Source: Nyssa sinensis (Eukaryota; Streptophyta; Magnoliopsida; Cornales; Nyssaceae). From it: a DNA stretch of 64,000 bases. Of the stretch, positions 34,304 to 49,010 are shown in pieces. Both the position numbers and the translations under genes were made by a program. Location of the stretch: NCBI GenBank assembly GCA_008638375.1, contig VIRR01000466.1, forward strand, positions 248,001 to 312,000, in the 5' to 3' direction. Numbering within the stretch: the stretch's first letter is position 1; every line of letters starts with the position of its first letter. Below the pieces are notes generated by a model. It searched no databases and had not been told where the DNA came from. It saw only the letters and a program-made list of their open reading frames with translations.

Positions 34304-37300
34304 TCTCTAAACTGGAGGACAAAACCACCTAATCTGGTAAATTTTCGTCTCTGTTCACGTACATATATACCATGTCATCTAAACAGGTATACCTTTTTTT
34401 CCCCAAAAAAATTTCAAGTCTTAAAATAAGACAATCTAAGTTAATCAGATCATAAATAAACCGTCTAGTTCTAGCCCATCTAGTAAAGTTTCTTGGAGAT
34501 CACACGGCTTAAGACTCACCTTAGCTTGATCACATTTTTTACTAGCTACGCTTGATAAGTTTAATGTATATAATTTTTTATAAGTAACATAAACGTTATA
34601 CCGTTTGCAAATTTATTTCTGGTGAGTTTCTTATGATTGCACAAATAAATTTATCCACTTCCTACCCTTTCAGGATGCATGTCTTTAAGTCGTCAGACAG
34701 GTGAAACTTTTAAGCTTTATGTAAGAATTTTTCCGTGCAAGTTATGCAACCAGAATTTTGAAACACACAAATTGATTGTTACATTTGTAGGGCCTACTGA
34801 ATGAACACAAATATATGCAGCATAATAGCTATAAACAAAAGTTACCAGGAAATTTATATCTCAGAATATTTTTTAACCTATGTGCAGAAAGCATTCAAAG
34901 AACACACGACACTGAAGGAAATGTTGTTTTTCATCAATATATGTTGCTACATCCAACTGCTTCCCCTTTGAAGTTTGAATATCCTCCTACTGTTATAATT
35001 TTAAGGAATTTTAAATGTGTATTCACTTGCCACTCCCCAGTTGGCAAATATGCTTTATAACATTACATATATTGAATTTTACCAACTTTGAAACAAATGT
35101 GTTTATTCAACACCTAGGAAAACTAGAATTTCTGCACAATCATGTGTAATGAATTCCCAGAAATCACCATCACCATAAGTTTAAGAGCATGTCCCCCTAG
35201 GAAAGCAGCAGAATTTTGGAGCAGAGCAAGATAGAACACACCAGCATTGTGATGCCACTGCTATGATGCATGCTACAATTCTACAGTCTTGAGTGATACT
35301 ATCATATTGTGGCAATCATTTAAAGATTTGAACAACCAAGTGCTTACCTTGAACCTCAGAGAATTAACAAAAAAATGATTTTTCAGTAATATGAAACACC
35401 ATTAAGAGGAACTCTTACTGCTTTTATTTTTCAAACCAAAAATTAAGAAAAGGATGATAAAACTTCTGAGTTATATCAAGCAATTCAATTAGCCTCTCCA
35501 TAATAATACTTCAAACCAAAAATATTACCCGAGAGTCCGTGACAAGTTAAGAATGTTGAACAATCTTATTTTGGCTCCCCCTAGGTAAATCATCTCTGTC
35601 CAGTCCCCGATGAAAGCACATCATTTAAGCATAGTGTAAAACTGGGACCCAGCCTCCGATGGGTCCCATTTGTTAATAAGAATACAAACATGCTAATTTC
35701 AGGATTTCCACTATTTACGACATTATTTGGATGGTTGAAAACTTTTTTGAGTGTTCACAACATACTAGTAAATGAACTAGATAATGAAATTTCATTCAGA
35801 TGGTGACATATCATTGGTCACTTGACAATACTAAAGAGGAGGCAAAAGCCATACCCTTCACCAACTTGCTTTAGTAGATTAGTACAAATCTCTCTTGCAA
35901 GAAGCCAAAGGCCAAAACAGGCATAGTTCTTCCCTTGATGAATTCTGAACTCTTATTCCAAGATCTTTATTTGAAATTGTATAATCCAATCTATATTTAA
36001 TTTTCACTTTCTATTAGTTTGAAAATTGAAACAAAGCTGCTGAAATTTCTCATATTTCACTTTCTTAAATTGGTTAAACATTTTTTTCCTGTTCTGTCGT
36101 AAGAACATCTTTCCAATATAAAAGATCTTGCTTTGTACCTTAGGCGCTTACAATTGCATTTACATATAACCTTAGACAGCATATCAAATTATAGATTGAT
36201 GATACAGTAAATTCCAAAATTGGCAAATTACTTTTGTAGTTTTATCCTTAAACTTCCTTCCACCTCTTTAAGGCCAAAGAAGGGTTCAAGAGAAAAATAT
36301 CTACTGTTTCACTCGTTGCTGCCCCCTTCTTGAAACAGGACAGACACCAAATGTTACAAGAGAATGATCTTTATTGAAAGCAGAAATATGCATCATCTCT
36401 GTCATCTAACAAACATATGTTTAGCCAATCAATACCATCATAAAGATACTCAAGAAAGTAAAATCCAAATTCACTTACCAGGGGAAAAAAAAATTCTGAT
36501 CCTACATACATACACCTTATACACAAACCAATGAACAAGTGAAGTGATCTTCTATATATGCATGCTCCCGTGCAATATACTATATATAAAAACCTACAAA
36601 TTATCTCATTCAGATTTCGGGAAAAAAGGTGAATACCTTTACATCATCCACATCAACTGTAAGAAACAATACATCTTGGTAAGTTGAAGCCATTTCCTCG
36701 AAAAACGGGTTCATTGCCACTGATGGCATGCACCATGCCGCTGTGAAGTGTGCCACAAGCTAAAAAATTCCCCCTCCCCAACACATCAAAAAAATGAATA
36801 AATAGATTTTAAAAAAAACATAATCGAAAAGACAATTATCAATAACTAATAATATCCAGATAAAAATGGCAGAAACAAAAGATTGTGAAAAGCCCTCAAA
36901 AATCATCACCAGAATCATATTAACAACTGTTTGTGATTACTTGATCATGGGTAATCGCTAAATAGCTGTATATTCAAGTTGATTTTATATATGCACACAA
37001 ATACATACGGGACAGAAGACTTCAAGGGGTAGGATGGGTACCCAAATGTAAAACAAGTCACCAAACAAACAAATTGAAGCAAAGGATTTTATTAAGTAAT
37101 CATTTTGGAGAAATTTTTCTCAGTTTAAGTCTGAGAATTCCAAGTAGAAAGCTGGAACTGGGATTTGGGATCACTAGTTTTACAATAATAACGGAAGCAA
37201 AAGCAAAAACTGGAATACAAAACACGCAGATTCTGAAAGTTGAGGTACATAACGAGGACTATACTTACAGGGCAGCCTTGATTGGCGGCTTGGGTTACAT

Positions 37301-37370
37301 ACAAATCCCATGTCTGCTTAGAGTCCACCGTCACAACTCTTGATCTGTTTTGCTGCTCATGGCTTTCCAT
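33857..37370 (-). CDS. CXXS1: Thioredoxin-like protein CXXS1 (monocysteinic thioredoxin)
   Basis: Small cytosolic thioredoxin-fold protein in which the second active-site cysteine is serine. Exons on the minus strand are 37370-37269, 36759-36637 and 34009-33857, all phase 0, encoding 125 residues. The active site is W43-C44-M-P-S47; the cis-proline lies in KAMPTF. The protein starts MESHEQQNRSRVV and ends RVYVA. There is no transit peptide. With one active-site cysteine it cannot perform the normal dithiol reduction. Family members act as disulfide isomerases or form mixed disulfides with partners. Cys33 (QGCP) is a second cysteine, outside the active-site motif. The 2.6-kb second intron is rich in TA, CA and GA repeats (34155-34305). 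Confidence 0.96.
34010..36636 (-). other. Second intron of CXXS1
   Basis: A 2.6-kb intron with normal splice ends. A compound microsatellite (TA, CA and GA units) lies at about 34160-34305. Nothing coding was recognised. Confidence 0.85.
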
Positions 37371-37831
37371 CTCTTTTTCGCTCTTTCTAGTTTCTTCTTA
37401 GGGCTTAGAGCATTGGAGTGCAGTAGATTATGGATATGTACTAGAACAGGATATATATATATATAGCACTATGGTCCCATGTTTCCTGTTTCTTCTAACA
37501 GAGAAAACAACTTGTTCCCTTGTTTATTAGTGATAAGAATTGGGCCATTTCTGTGGGTAAACAATTATTAAAGGCTACAATTGTCCCGCCGGGTCCTCTC
37601 CGTCTTGTCGCGAATATTTAGAGAAAAAATAAATGATAATTTGGATGAGATGCTAAAATCTGTCACAGATAAGAACGTGAATAAGAGAAGGCAACCCTTT
37701 TTCGTGTCACCTTGTTTCAATTATATTAATATTTTCATAATTTATTAAATATTTTTATATATATTAATTTTAAATATGTGTATATATATATATGTATATA
37801 ATATGTGCCTATGTATTGTGTATATAGTATT

Positions 37832-37868
<37 letters not shown>

Positions 37869-39456
37869 GCGAATATAAGTTTCTATTTTAAATAATACTA
37901 GTAAATTAATTTAATTTTTAAATGAAAACAGCACAGAACAAGGATGAGATGGAGATAAGGATGGAAACATAATATATGAAGTAAAGCAAGAATAAGAAAG
38001 CAATTTTTAAACGGGACGAGATGGGAAAGAATTCATCCCGTTACCAATCTTATTCAGTAAGTTTTGGGAGGAAAGAAAGCAATTCCTCATTTAAGTATTT
38101 GGTGAGGAAAAGAGGAAAAGTTATTTGAGAAAAAAAGAAAGTCATTCCTGTTTTTAATGAACTTGGTAGACCATCACCTCAACCAACTTAACTGCCTCTG
38201 TCAATTTGTAAACTTGTAAATAATGACATAACTGTAATACATTTCTTTTCTTTATTAAATTTTTAAAATTTTGATCCAAATTGTCAGGAGAATTAATATC
38301 AATATTATAACTGTTGTTCTTTCTTGAATTGAAAACCCAAAAATTCATGGCAATTTCCACTACTGCTAAAAATCATGTTTTACCATATAACCATGAATGT
38401 CAAGTGAATTACAAAAATCATGAATGTTAATTGCCATACAGTTGGCATAAATAAGATGTTTTACCTTGTGCATTTTCTATGAGACCCTTCAAAGAAGAGC
38501 TGGAAATAAGCAAAATGAGTTCATGATAATTTTCTTCTTCAAATAACAAAACTGAGTTAATGATGATTTTCTTCTTCTATTTTTCATCTGAAAAGGAAAT
38601 TAAAAAAGTATGCAAGAGTTGGTTTAACCTACGATTAGAAATGCTTAAAAATGTAAACTACATATTTTCAACCTGTTTTTTAGGAATAGGAACCAATAGG
38701 AATATATCCTTCAGAAAAGATTACTTATCTTAAAGTCTATTAAACAACAACTTTTTTTTTTTAATTGTAAGTCAAGTATTATAACATTAAATACACTCAC
38801 TAACAAATGTCTTCCACTGCCATAAACCAGGTCTATAGAATAAAGATGAATTGATTTTAAATTTTTTATTATTTAATAAATACTTTTTAATAATATATTA
38901 GTTCACATCTATTTTTAAAATATACTTAAAACCTGAATAAAATTATACTAGAAACTTAAAGAAGAGTTGATTTTTTTGAAACTTAGATAATTTAATAAAA
39001 ATGATTCTGACCTAATCCAATTTGAAGAATTTTCAAACGGTCTCTTATGCTTATTACTTGATCAATTAGATTTCCATGGATCTACTAAAATATAACCAAG
39101 AGAAGATAAGCAAGTTTCTACCAAATGTTGGATTTTCAACTATATATATGTTGATAGCTAAAAACAGGGCTCACAATTGCAAGGGTTACTTGAGCATGTT
39201 TTGCCAACTATTCTATTAATTCTTTAATGATAAAATTTGATAACCTTGTCAAAATAGTAACATCACAATTACCATTAACTAGTAAATGTAAGAATACAGA
39301 TGTTGAAGCTGCGCCTCAACAGTCAGTGATACAAACCAAATGCGTACAAAAATACTAACATGTTAGAAATCCAATTATCCCTCCACAAATAATGGTTACT
39401 TGAATACAAATTATAAGCTGTGGCATAACAAGCAGTATAACATCAACTTGATAGCA
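37371..39456. other. CXXS1 promoter side and kinesin 3' flank
   Basis: No gene. A TATA-rich stretch at 37449-37465 sits about 80-95 bp upstream of the CXXS1 start codon and may be its TATA region. A longer TA/TG microsatellite lies at about 37775-37868. Confidence 0.5.
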
Positions 39457-39901
39457 TCAGCCATAACTCAAGCGTGAATCAGAAGTTCTCAAAGTTGTTT
39501 GGCGTCGAGGAATCCCAATCTCACATGAATTCACTCTGGCAGCAAATCTAAGCGAGCAAAGAGACTCACCCACGGATGAAGGGTCTGGCGAAATATTGAC
39601 GAACATTAACGTTTTTGAGTCCCCCCCTAAGCAAGGCTGATAACAAATTGAATTAAATAAAGTTAAACATTATTTGATGATTCAAACCAATAAGCACAAC
39701 TGATTGTCAAAGAACACACTTATGAGACTTCTGCCCCGAGTAGCTGGAAATCATGTGAAGATTTGAAAAATATTTACATTCAGAATAACAACAATGCTTT
39801 GGAAAGGCACCTATCACAGAATAAGTGCTTCATGATGCCATGACAATAGAAGTGTCATTTTTATTTAGTGCCGTAAAGAAAAGAAAGCACGCATCATACT
39901 T

Positions 39902-39935
<34 letters not shown>

Positions 39936-42900
39936 ACTATCAAAACCCAATGGTTCTTATACAGGGCTAGATGACAGGATTACCTTGGCTACAAAAACTA
40001 CACCTCTAATATATCTTAATACGGTCAGCCCCAGGTCCCACATATTAATATTGTATCAATGTCATTTTTTATGAATTTTTAGAGGTCTTGGCTTCAGTTC
40101 GATTCATTTTGTAAAGTAAATTCGCTTTTAAGGCTGCCAATTCCTGTAATGTATCATGTCAAGATATATATCCACAAATGTAACAACCCAAATATAACAC
40201 AATTAACTAATCAAGTCAAGCTTCTCAATACGAACACGACCTATTGATAAAACAGGTTACACATGCCTTTAGACTTTTAAGTGAAGTTACTAATCACTTG
40301 CAATGTGAGATAAGACAAGGTGGAGACCTCTTTTATAAGTGAGAATGTCTCCAAACTTAGGTGGATTTTCAATGTGAGACAAATTATCTTGGCTCATGAA
40401 TTTTTTTTTTAATTAAACGTGTTAAGTCACAAATTAATCGTGCTAGACGTATCGACTCATTTATGATACAAACCCATTTATGCTCAACCCACGTCTCCTA
40501 ACTCTGTGTTATCTCCTGGCAAAAATTGATAACCCTAGCTGCTTTCGTGTTCATCCATCAAAGGACAGGTGAAATCCATTGAAAATTTAATGAACAATAA
40601 TGGTAGAAATCAGTAGAATACAGTTCAAAGAATCAATTCAGGAGTGGTTCAGGACCTTCAGGTACATTACCAAATATGCCAACGCACTAAGGAAAATCAA
40701 CTTGAAAACAACCACCAATTCTATATTTTAAATAATATTAGCATAAATTAAATTGTATAATAAAATGACCACAAAACCAGCAGTTTTTCCAGGTTTACTC
40801 TAGCCTAACATTTTGTTTGTAACCAATTGAATCAAATACAGGTGAATTCAAGCTGTTCAGGAAAATGACCAACAAAACTTGCTTATTTTGGCAAGCTGGT
40901 GAGTTCAAGTCGAATTTTGGCAGTTCTAAAATCACCATTAACAGTAATCTTTCAGGATAACGCGAAGATGATGTGTGTGTGTGTGTGTTTTGGGGGGGGG
41001 GGGGGGGGGGAGGGTGAGGGGCTAAGTGAAGATGAATTGTTTAACTCCCAGCAAGTCGAAGTTTAACAGAATTCATACTTTGGTTCAGGAAGCATGGTAA
41101 GGAGACGAGAAAATGTGCTCTAAGACTTGGAACTCATGGAACAAACACAGAACATCCAAATGTTAGAATATTTAAAGGAGATATATACCTGGAGGAGGTA
41201 TGTCAACTTTGAATTCCTGAATGGAACGTGGTCCTCCTTCTTTGCCAAAGCAAAAATAACATCACTCAAGCAAGATAAACTCTTATTGATGGCCTGATCA
41301 TTACAACAATTAAAATAGCATATAAAATTTGGTAACATGCATCAAAAGTCAGATTTGGTTGGGGAAGTTCAAAAGGAACTCTAAAGAAGATACCTGAGTT
41401 TCCTTCAGCCTATCCCCTGTTGCCCCACTCCTTGAGAGTCGTTCACTACCAGCAAGATCGATGAGGTTTAGTACACCATGTACTTGCTGTTCAGTGCTCT
41501 AGCAAATGGAGAAAGTTTATCAGCAACACGCAAGCAGAGAGAAGATAGACCATAAACACAAAAAAGAATGCAGCAGAAATATACCTCATTTACTCCTGAT
41601 ATTCTCAAGGTAAAAACAAAATGGCTTCTCGATGATTGCTCGTTCATTTGTGTCTTGCCGACAGACCTGGAAATCAAAATGACAAAAACCTGTTTTTCAA
41701 AGGACTAATTGATCTAAGTGAATGGACCTACAAAAAGCACTCAATAGTGACAAACTGGACACATCATGTGAAATATTCACCAGAACAGTGAATGGACCTA
41801 CAAAAAACAAACATCCAGAAATATGGTTTTCTTTAAAATTTCAAAGCAAGAAAATTTTTGCAGTCCTTTTCCTAGAATTCATCACATTTGACACCTTACA
41901 AAGTTATATAAATTCAACAACATTTTCCACCAGAGTAAGTAGTATGTAAAAGTTAAATTAATACTAAGCACGCATATGTTCAAGAATCAGGAAACATGTA
42001 CATTGAAAAACAAGAACACCCCTCACATTATAATCACAAACAGTGTTAAAGAAAAGGTCCACAGAGAGCCAGCCCCCATCCACAGAGAGAGAGAGAGAGA
42101 TATGAAATCAGCAAATTGACATCATCTAAGATGTTTACCTGCTTTGTGCAGCCTGCTGTAAAAGAGAGGAAACCTCTTTAATACTGCAGACATCAACAAT
42201 GGTAAGATCAGCTACGTGGGTGTCTCCATTTGAGTCGTGCTTGATTGCATAATGCTTTCCCACAACACCATCTGCACGTGTCATGTCTAAGCCACCTGAT
42301 CGATTTACTGATAGCAAATCACGGATAGTTTCATTGTAAATTTCCAACATCGAGGCCTGTATATTTTCACAAAATATTATGATGCACCAGAAGTTTTGTC
42401 ACAAACAAATTAGAGCATTGAAAAAGATGTACAGAAATTCAGAAATAGACGTGAATGAAATTTAAGTAAACTACCTGCATTTTGTATTTCCAACCCTGTG
42501 CGGAAAGAGATTGACTGGTCTGGAAAATCTGCTCTAGTGAACGTGGTATCAAACCTTTCTGCTCAGGAACTTCCGGCCTACCCATCATAGTATAGGTTTT
42601 ACCTGAACCCGTTTGACCATAAGCAAATATGCAAACCTGCCAAAACAACCCACCCATTGTGTTGGGAAGTTTAGAATTAAGTCTAATGATGTAAGAGGCA
42701 AATCAAACCCATTTGATATTGCATAGTACAACTAGATATTATAACTTTTTCCAGCTGCATTTTACAATTTCATCCCCCTAATTTCTCACCGAGGAACAGT
42801 AAATAATTTGCTGTTTTTGTTTTTTGGACATCCATAAAAGGCTTTTCAGTGTAATATAATAATTATAATGTAACGGTTACTTGAATGCCACCACAGAGAT

Positions 42901-45900
42901 AGTAACACTATAAAATCAAACCACCAAGTGAAAATGCAGCTTCAGCCAAGAACAACACAAGTGCAACTAAAAAAAGATTAAGCGGATTGACCTTTTAAAC
43001 GGTATTGACTGGAGCTGCAAAGCTGAAATCAGCCAAGACCCAAGTTTGCTTGATTGGAAAATATCAGGACAACTTAGCACAACTGAAGTAGGAGTGTCCA
43101 TTCTTGTTGATGGGTCGTGTTCATATCATGTCAAAATATACATGTTTCGAAATAGGGTCAACTCTAGCACAACACAATTCATTATTCGTGTCAAGCTTCT
43201 CAACCTGAACACGACCCATTTATTAAAACAGGTGTCAACACATTTAACCTGTTTAGTGAAAAAGTTAATTCTCTTTTTATAAGTGTAAAATAGTCTCCAA
43301 GTTTAGTAGACTTGTGATGCGGGATGAAACAAAGTAGGGACATCTTTATAAGTGAAAAAGTTTCCCAAAATTTGATACCTTTCAATGTGAAACGAATTAA
43401 CTTGGCTCGGGTTTATTTTTTTAATTAAATGTGTCAAATCGTGTTAAATGGATTGACACGACTAAAACTTGAACATGACCCAGTTATTAATCATGTAAAC
43501 ATGCCGACCTATTTATAACACAAACCCATATATGCTTAACCAAAACTCGCCAACTCCATGTCATGTTCATGTTGTGTTGTTGTGTTGCATAAAAAATTGA
43601 CATCCCTTAAGGGCCTCATCTCAAGGATCCCTTACATGACTCAACCTTGGTCAAGAAAAAGTTGACCTTTTAGACTCGCTGTTGATTTGGGTCTGAGAAA
43701 TCAAAATCAACTCAAAGTCAAGTTTGCTTGTCTTAATACATCAGGCAAACTAGCAAACTCTATGATTTGCATTAACACAATTGTGGTTTCATTAAACATG
43801 CAAAGAACAATGGGAATGCAAAACAGAATCACCTTATAGCCATCAAGGGCACTCTGCACTAGCTGTGATATCTCTATGAAAACATCCTGCTGTGAGGCAT
43901 CATGAGTAAACACTTGGTCAAATGTGAAAGGGTACTTCTGCCCTGCTGACAATTTAAAAATGGTATGAGATTTTCTGTTGAGTTTCAGATGTGCCAAAAT
44001 TATGCACAACAAAAGATCAACTATATATTTCCAGGCTAACAATGAAAATATAAATGAGACTTGTTTTCAAACTTCAAACATGACAACCCTTAAAAGATAA
44101 TGCACATTTTTAGTGACTAACAACGGATGTGTCAGAAGCATAGAGTTAAAAAAAAAAAAGGTAAAATATCATAATATATACATCGAAATATCACAATTTT
44201 GGGAATTACAAAACAATATTTATATGTGAATTTTAATTCACATAATATCATGCAAATATTGCAAAATATCACCCATATATCAACAGCATAATGCACCTGG
44301 ATATATCGCATATATTTCAAATGAAATCCGCATCATATCTACAAAGGATTGTGAATCTGTGATACATTGCAACATATCACAAAATATCACATGCATTAAA
44401 AACCTATAATAATAAATATTTTATAACTTAATAACCCAGTAACCCACACATCCAAATAATTTTTGAGCAACCTACTTTATTTAATATTCATAATAATTTT
44501 ATTCCTTAATAATTAATAATTTACTTGAAAATTTTTTATATTATTAATAATTAGAACATGAAAATACTCTGATATTTATCGCACAAATAATAGCAATATT
44601 TATTTTTGAATAATAAAAATAAAATTATAAGATTTCTTACCTAGAATAGATCTATTTTATTTTTATTAAAAAAAAAAAGCATTATCTTTGTGAAATATGT
44701 ATGCATGTCTTTTTCCGAAAGCCAAATAGTTGTGAGCAAGTTTTGCATTAATGACAATTATACGAAAACTTAATATTTGATTACTTTAATAATTAATAGT
44801 TTTAAAATCTTCCAAGATTATTAATAGTCGATCACCAAACAATTAATATATCCATACCATTTTGAATCAAATCAATGCCTCGGCCCAGAGATTCCGTTGA
44901 TGTGGGATAAGAAATAACGGCCTTTTCTGTTCCAGCACCATCATCAGGTAATAAGGGCCGCACTCTGCAGAATACACGAATGTTGCCTTTTAGTTCCTGC
45001 AGGAATTGAAATTTTAGTATGATTAAAGCTTCATGTCCAAGCAGTAAAGTGTGAGCAGAGAGAATTACCAAAATTGTGTTGTGAAGATTTTTCCGAAGCT
45101 TTTCCCCTTCAATATTTTGAAGTTCTGCATCTGCCAGGCGTTCTTTCAATTCACGTACAACTCGTTTTTTCTCTTCAAATTCTTCCCTTGTTTCCAGAGC
45201 AGTTAAATCAGCCATCTAAACAAGCAAGCAAGCATCATTCTTGGCCATAAAGGGATCACATACACAAAGAATCAAATCACCTAAAAACGTACAACATGAC
45301 ACATTATATGCAACAGAACAATACACAAGCCACTCTGCATACCTTCAGTTTCTCATTTGCTGCAGCTAACTGATGCTGCAATATATGTATTTGTTCTCTT
45401 TGAGAACAGCAGCTCTCCTGCAAAGAAGCCCAATGAGTCATGAATCTAGCCAATGCAAATACATATAAATAAAGGAAAAATGACAAACCAATACCAAACG
45501 AACCTCCAAGGCGATAGATTTTACTTTCAAACTATCCAACTCTTCAACTGACTTCCCTGTACTCTCTTTGTACTTCACTATTTCAGCAGTTAAGGCCTGA
45601 ACTTGTGTTAATTGCTTATCACGGTCTTCCCTTAAATGTTGTAGTTCTCCTCTGAGGCATCCAACTTCTTTTCCTAATGCTTCCTTCTGCTTCAAAGCCT
45701 CATCTTGAGAAGCCTGGTAAAAGACCATTCAATAACACCACTTAAACAATACAAAAATCAAGGTCAAAAACCACAGCAGTCTGCAATCAGCACCCTCTGC
45801 CCAGCCTCAAGGCCAAGGCATACATAAAACAAGAGCATCATGTACATGAACCATTAAAATTAATGAATATCCAACAAATTATAAGAAGATACACAAAAAA

Positions 45901-47412
45901 CATGATCTTATGTACAGTTCTTTTTTTTTTTTTTGGTAAGTTATGTACAGTTCATTCACAGAGGCTTTAGATAGAAAGAATCAAATGCATATTGGCCATA
46001 TGCATTAAGTCTCAAACAATCTCATCCACTACATCCTTCCCATTAGAATAAAGATATACTATTTCCATCTAAATGTGGAAAGAGAATACAAGATTAAATT
46101 TCTAAATTACCATATAAACCTGCAAATTGGAATATAAGGTATATAATATTCAATTTTCCTTTTAAACAAACATAAATTTCAGTACTCCCCTTACCTCATC
46201 AATTTCAGGTTGATTTTGTACATCATCAAGTTTATTTCGAATGATTACATTCGGAGACGTGTATATTTTCAGTTAAGAAAACAGTGTATATATTAATGGA
46301 TGATGCAACAAGCACTAGGCTGCAGGCAGATAATTGATAAGTCAATCTAAATCAGAGTTTCATTCACCAGGCGCTTGCCTAGGCAATAAGGCGAGGAGAG
46401 AATTAGGCATAACACCTCAACACGCTCCAAGTGAGGCAACTTTAATGAGGTGTCACTTAGGTGATCACCTCCTAGACTAATGCAAGAGGTATTAAGGCAA
46501 GAGCCTCTTTTCCTAAAACTTATCTTACTTAAATGTCCTCAAGTATGTTGTTTTGTTGTTTAAGGAGTAAATATATCTTTGTTCATGAAATGCACAATAT
46601 AAAAGAAGTAGAAAGGGCCACATCCAGACTAAAGTCGATCACCAAAGCTATGAATACTTTATACGTCATCATTTAGACTAATTTTGTTAGTGTTAAATGA
46701 GAATTATAATGGGATAACTGAACTTTTAGTGTGTAACATATATTTAGATTGCTTATATAAGATAATGTCTCCATTTACTCATAGGAGAGCTGTTTTTTCT
46801 CCTCGCTGCTTAGCGCCTTTGACCTTAATTACGCAGATCTAAATGCGTTGGAATACATTGAAATCATACATTTTCTCATTCAACTTTTACCTTTTGTTAC
46901 CCTTTTACATCTTTATGACTTCTTTCCTTTACTTTCATATTGTTTTAATAATAGTAAATTCCTAAAGTTCTGAGAACTTTCAACGGTTTCTTCTACATTT
47001 AAACACAACGGCAGCTGCTTTTCGAAACTCACATACAATATTGGTATAGAAAAGGGTATTTCTACAAACTTGACCTGATATAAAGGCTTCAAGCCAATTC
47101 AACGTAAGTGCTTAGGATCAGCTGCCACTGCCAGCCAACCTCCCATTGCATTCATCAAGTTATGCAACAATCAGATTGTTATAGTTTTGGAAGGATCAGG
47201 AAAACCCAGTGTGAATTAAGCCATAGCATAGATTGCACAAGAGATCCACCAACATTTAGACAGTACATACCACTCATCTGAAAACATGTCAAGTTTCAAC
47301 ACAGTCACTGACAATTTTTATATGCCTCAGCCAATACAAGTTTTTATCTTTTGACCTCATTCAAATAAGACAGGTTGAATCCATACTTTGTTGAGATAAT
47401 AGGAAAAATTTT

Positions 47413-47450
<38 letters not shown>

Positions 47451-48966
47451 ATGTGGACACCAAAGAACTTACTCTGGAGGAAGTTAATTGCTCCTGCAAT
47501 GAATTATAGTGACTCCTTAAGTTAGTGAGGTTCCCCACTATTGCTGCTTTTGACATTTCTTCTCGTTTAAGTGATTCGTTGGCCGATGCAAGCTCAGTTT
47601 GAAGTTTGCTATTATACTGCTGCAAACTTGCATTATACTCTTGCAATCGCTTATACATGTCATTCAGTGATGTCACCTTCAAAATTCCAAAAGTAACTGA
47701 ATCAGCAATCTGATATTGGAATTTGTAAGGTAAAATTTAAAAATAGATGGATCTTTTCTATTACTAATTTTGTATTACCCTCTGATTAGTACTTATTTTT
47801 TCCTGCTCAGCCTTTTCAAGCTCTTCTCTAAGAGAAGCTTGCAACTTTTCAGCTGCAGCCCTAGCTTCCTTCTCTCCTCTATGGCATTCAATTGCATCCT
47901 AGTTGTTATCAACAAAAATATTAGATGAAACCAAGGGAGAAACCATATGAATTACACCGAAAACAATGTTCTGATTGGCAGTCTCACCAGCTTCTCTGAT
48001 TCTTCCTTTGCCAAATTCACTTGTAGAGAAGCATTCTTCACCTTCAATTCCGTAATAATTGCATTTAATTCCTCCTCCTTATTTTTCATGGCCAACTCTA
48101 ACAGCATACAAAAAAGAAAAAATTGCTAGGATGATTTTTTCTATATTAGATATTCAGAATAACTTGAGCTACAAAAATTACCAGTTTCTGTGCATTTTCT
48201 CTCAGAAGATTCCAATCTAATCCTTAGCTTTTCCTCTTCCTGGGTGTGGCCTTCTTCAACTTCTTGAAACCACTTTATACACAGCTTAAGCTTTCTTATG
48301 TGATCATTCATTTGTTCCATTTTCCCCTGTATATTTGAGATATATGTTAAACAAATCAAAAGTTAACAAGCAAGCACAAAAACATACTATCGTAATTCTC
48401 TGTTTGGTCACTGAGAAAGTGCAAGAGAAATCAAGCCCCAACAAAACAGAAACCCAGGCTCAACAGTGCCTATTATTTCTTCTTAACCCAATTGACTTAG
48501 AAAAATAATTTAAATATGAAAGCAAACTGCATAATTAAATTTTTAAAAGGGCTTCAGAAATTCAATTTTCTCTGCAATCACACCGAGGGTTGACGGGTTT
48601 GAGGAAATAAAGAAAAGAAGAAGAAAAAAACTTTGGAATGAAACGGACCTTGAGGTCGAACTTCTTCCCTTTAATCTTCTCATTCAACAATGCATCGACT
48701 TCCTCCTTCGTAAACTCAACGGTAGCACTCTCTGAGCCGTCCGTTCCACCTGAATCGCCAGCATTCATCCTGATATGCGGCGGATTGTTCACCACCGCAA
48801 AGGCCTGTCGCCCCCGGCCGGTACTTGCCAGTCCAACCATCCTTCCCGTTCCAATCTTCCTCCGCTTGTCTAAAGGTATCTCATCAACACCACAATTTTT
48901 CTACAAATCAAAACAAAAAAATATTAGTACCCCAAAAAAAACCCTAGAACGGACACACACGCAAAC

Positions 48967-49010
<44 letters not shown>

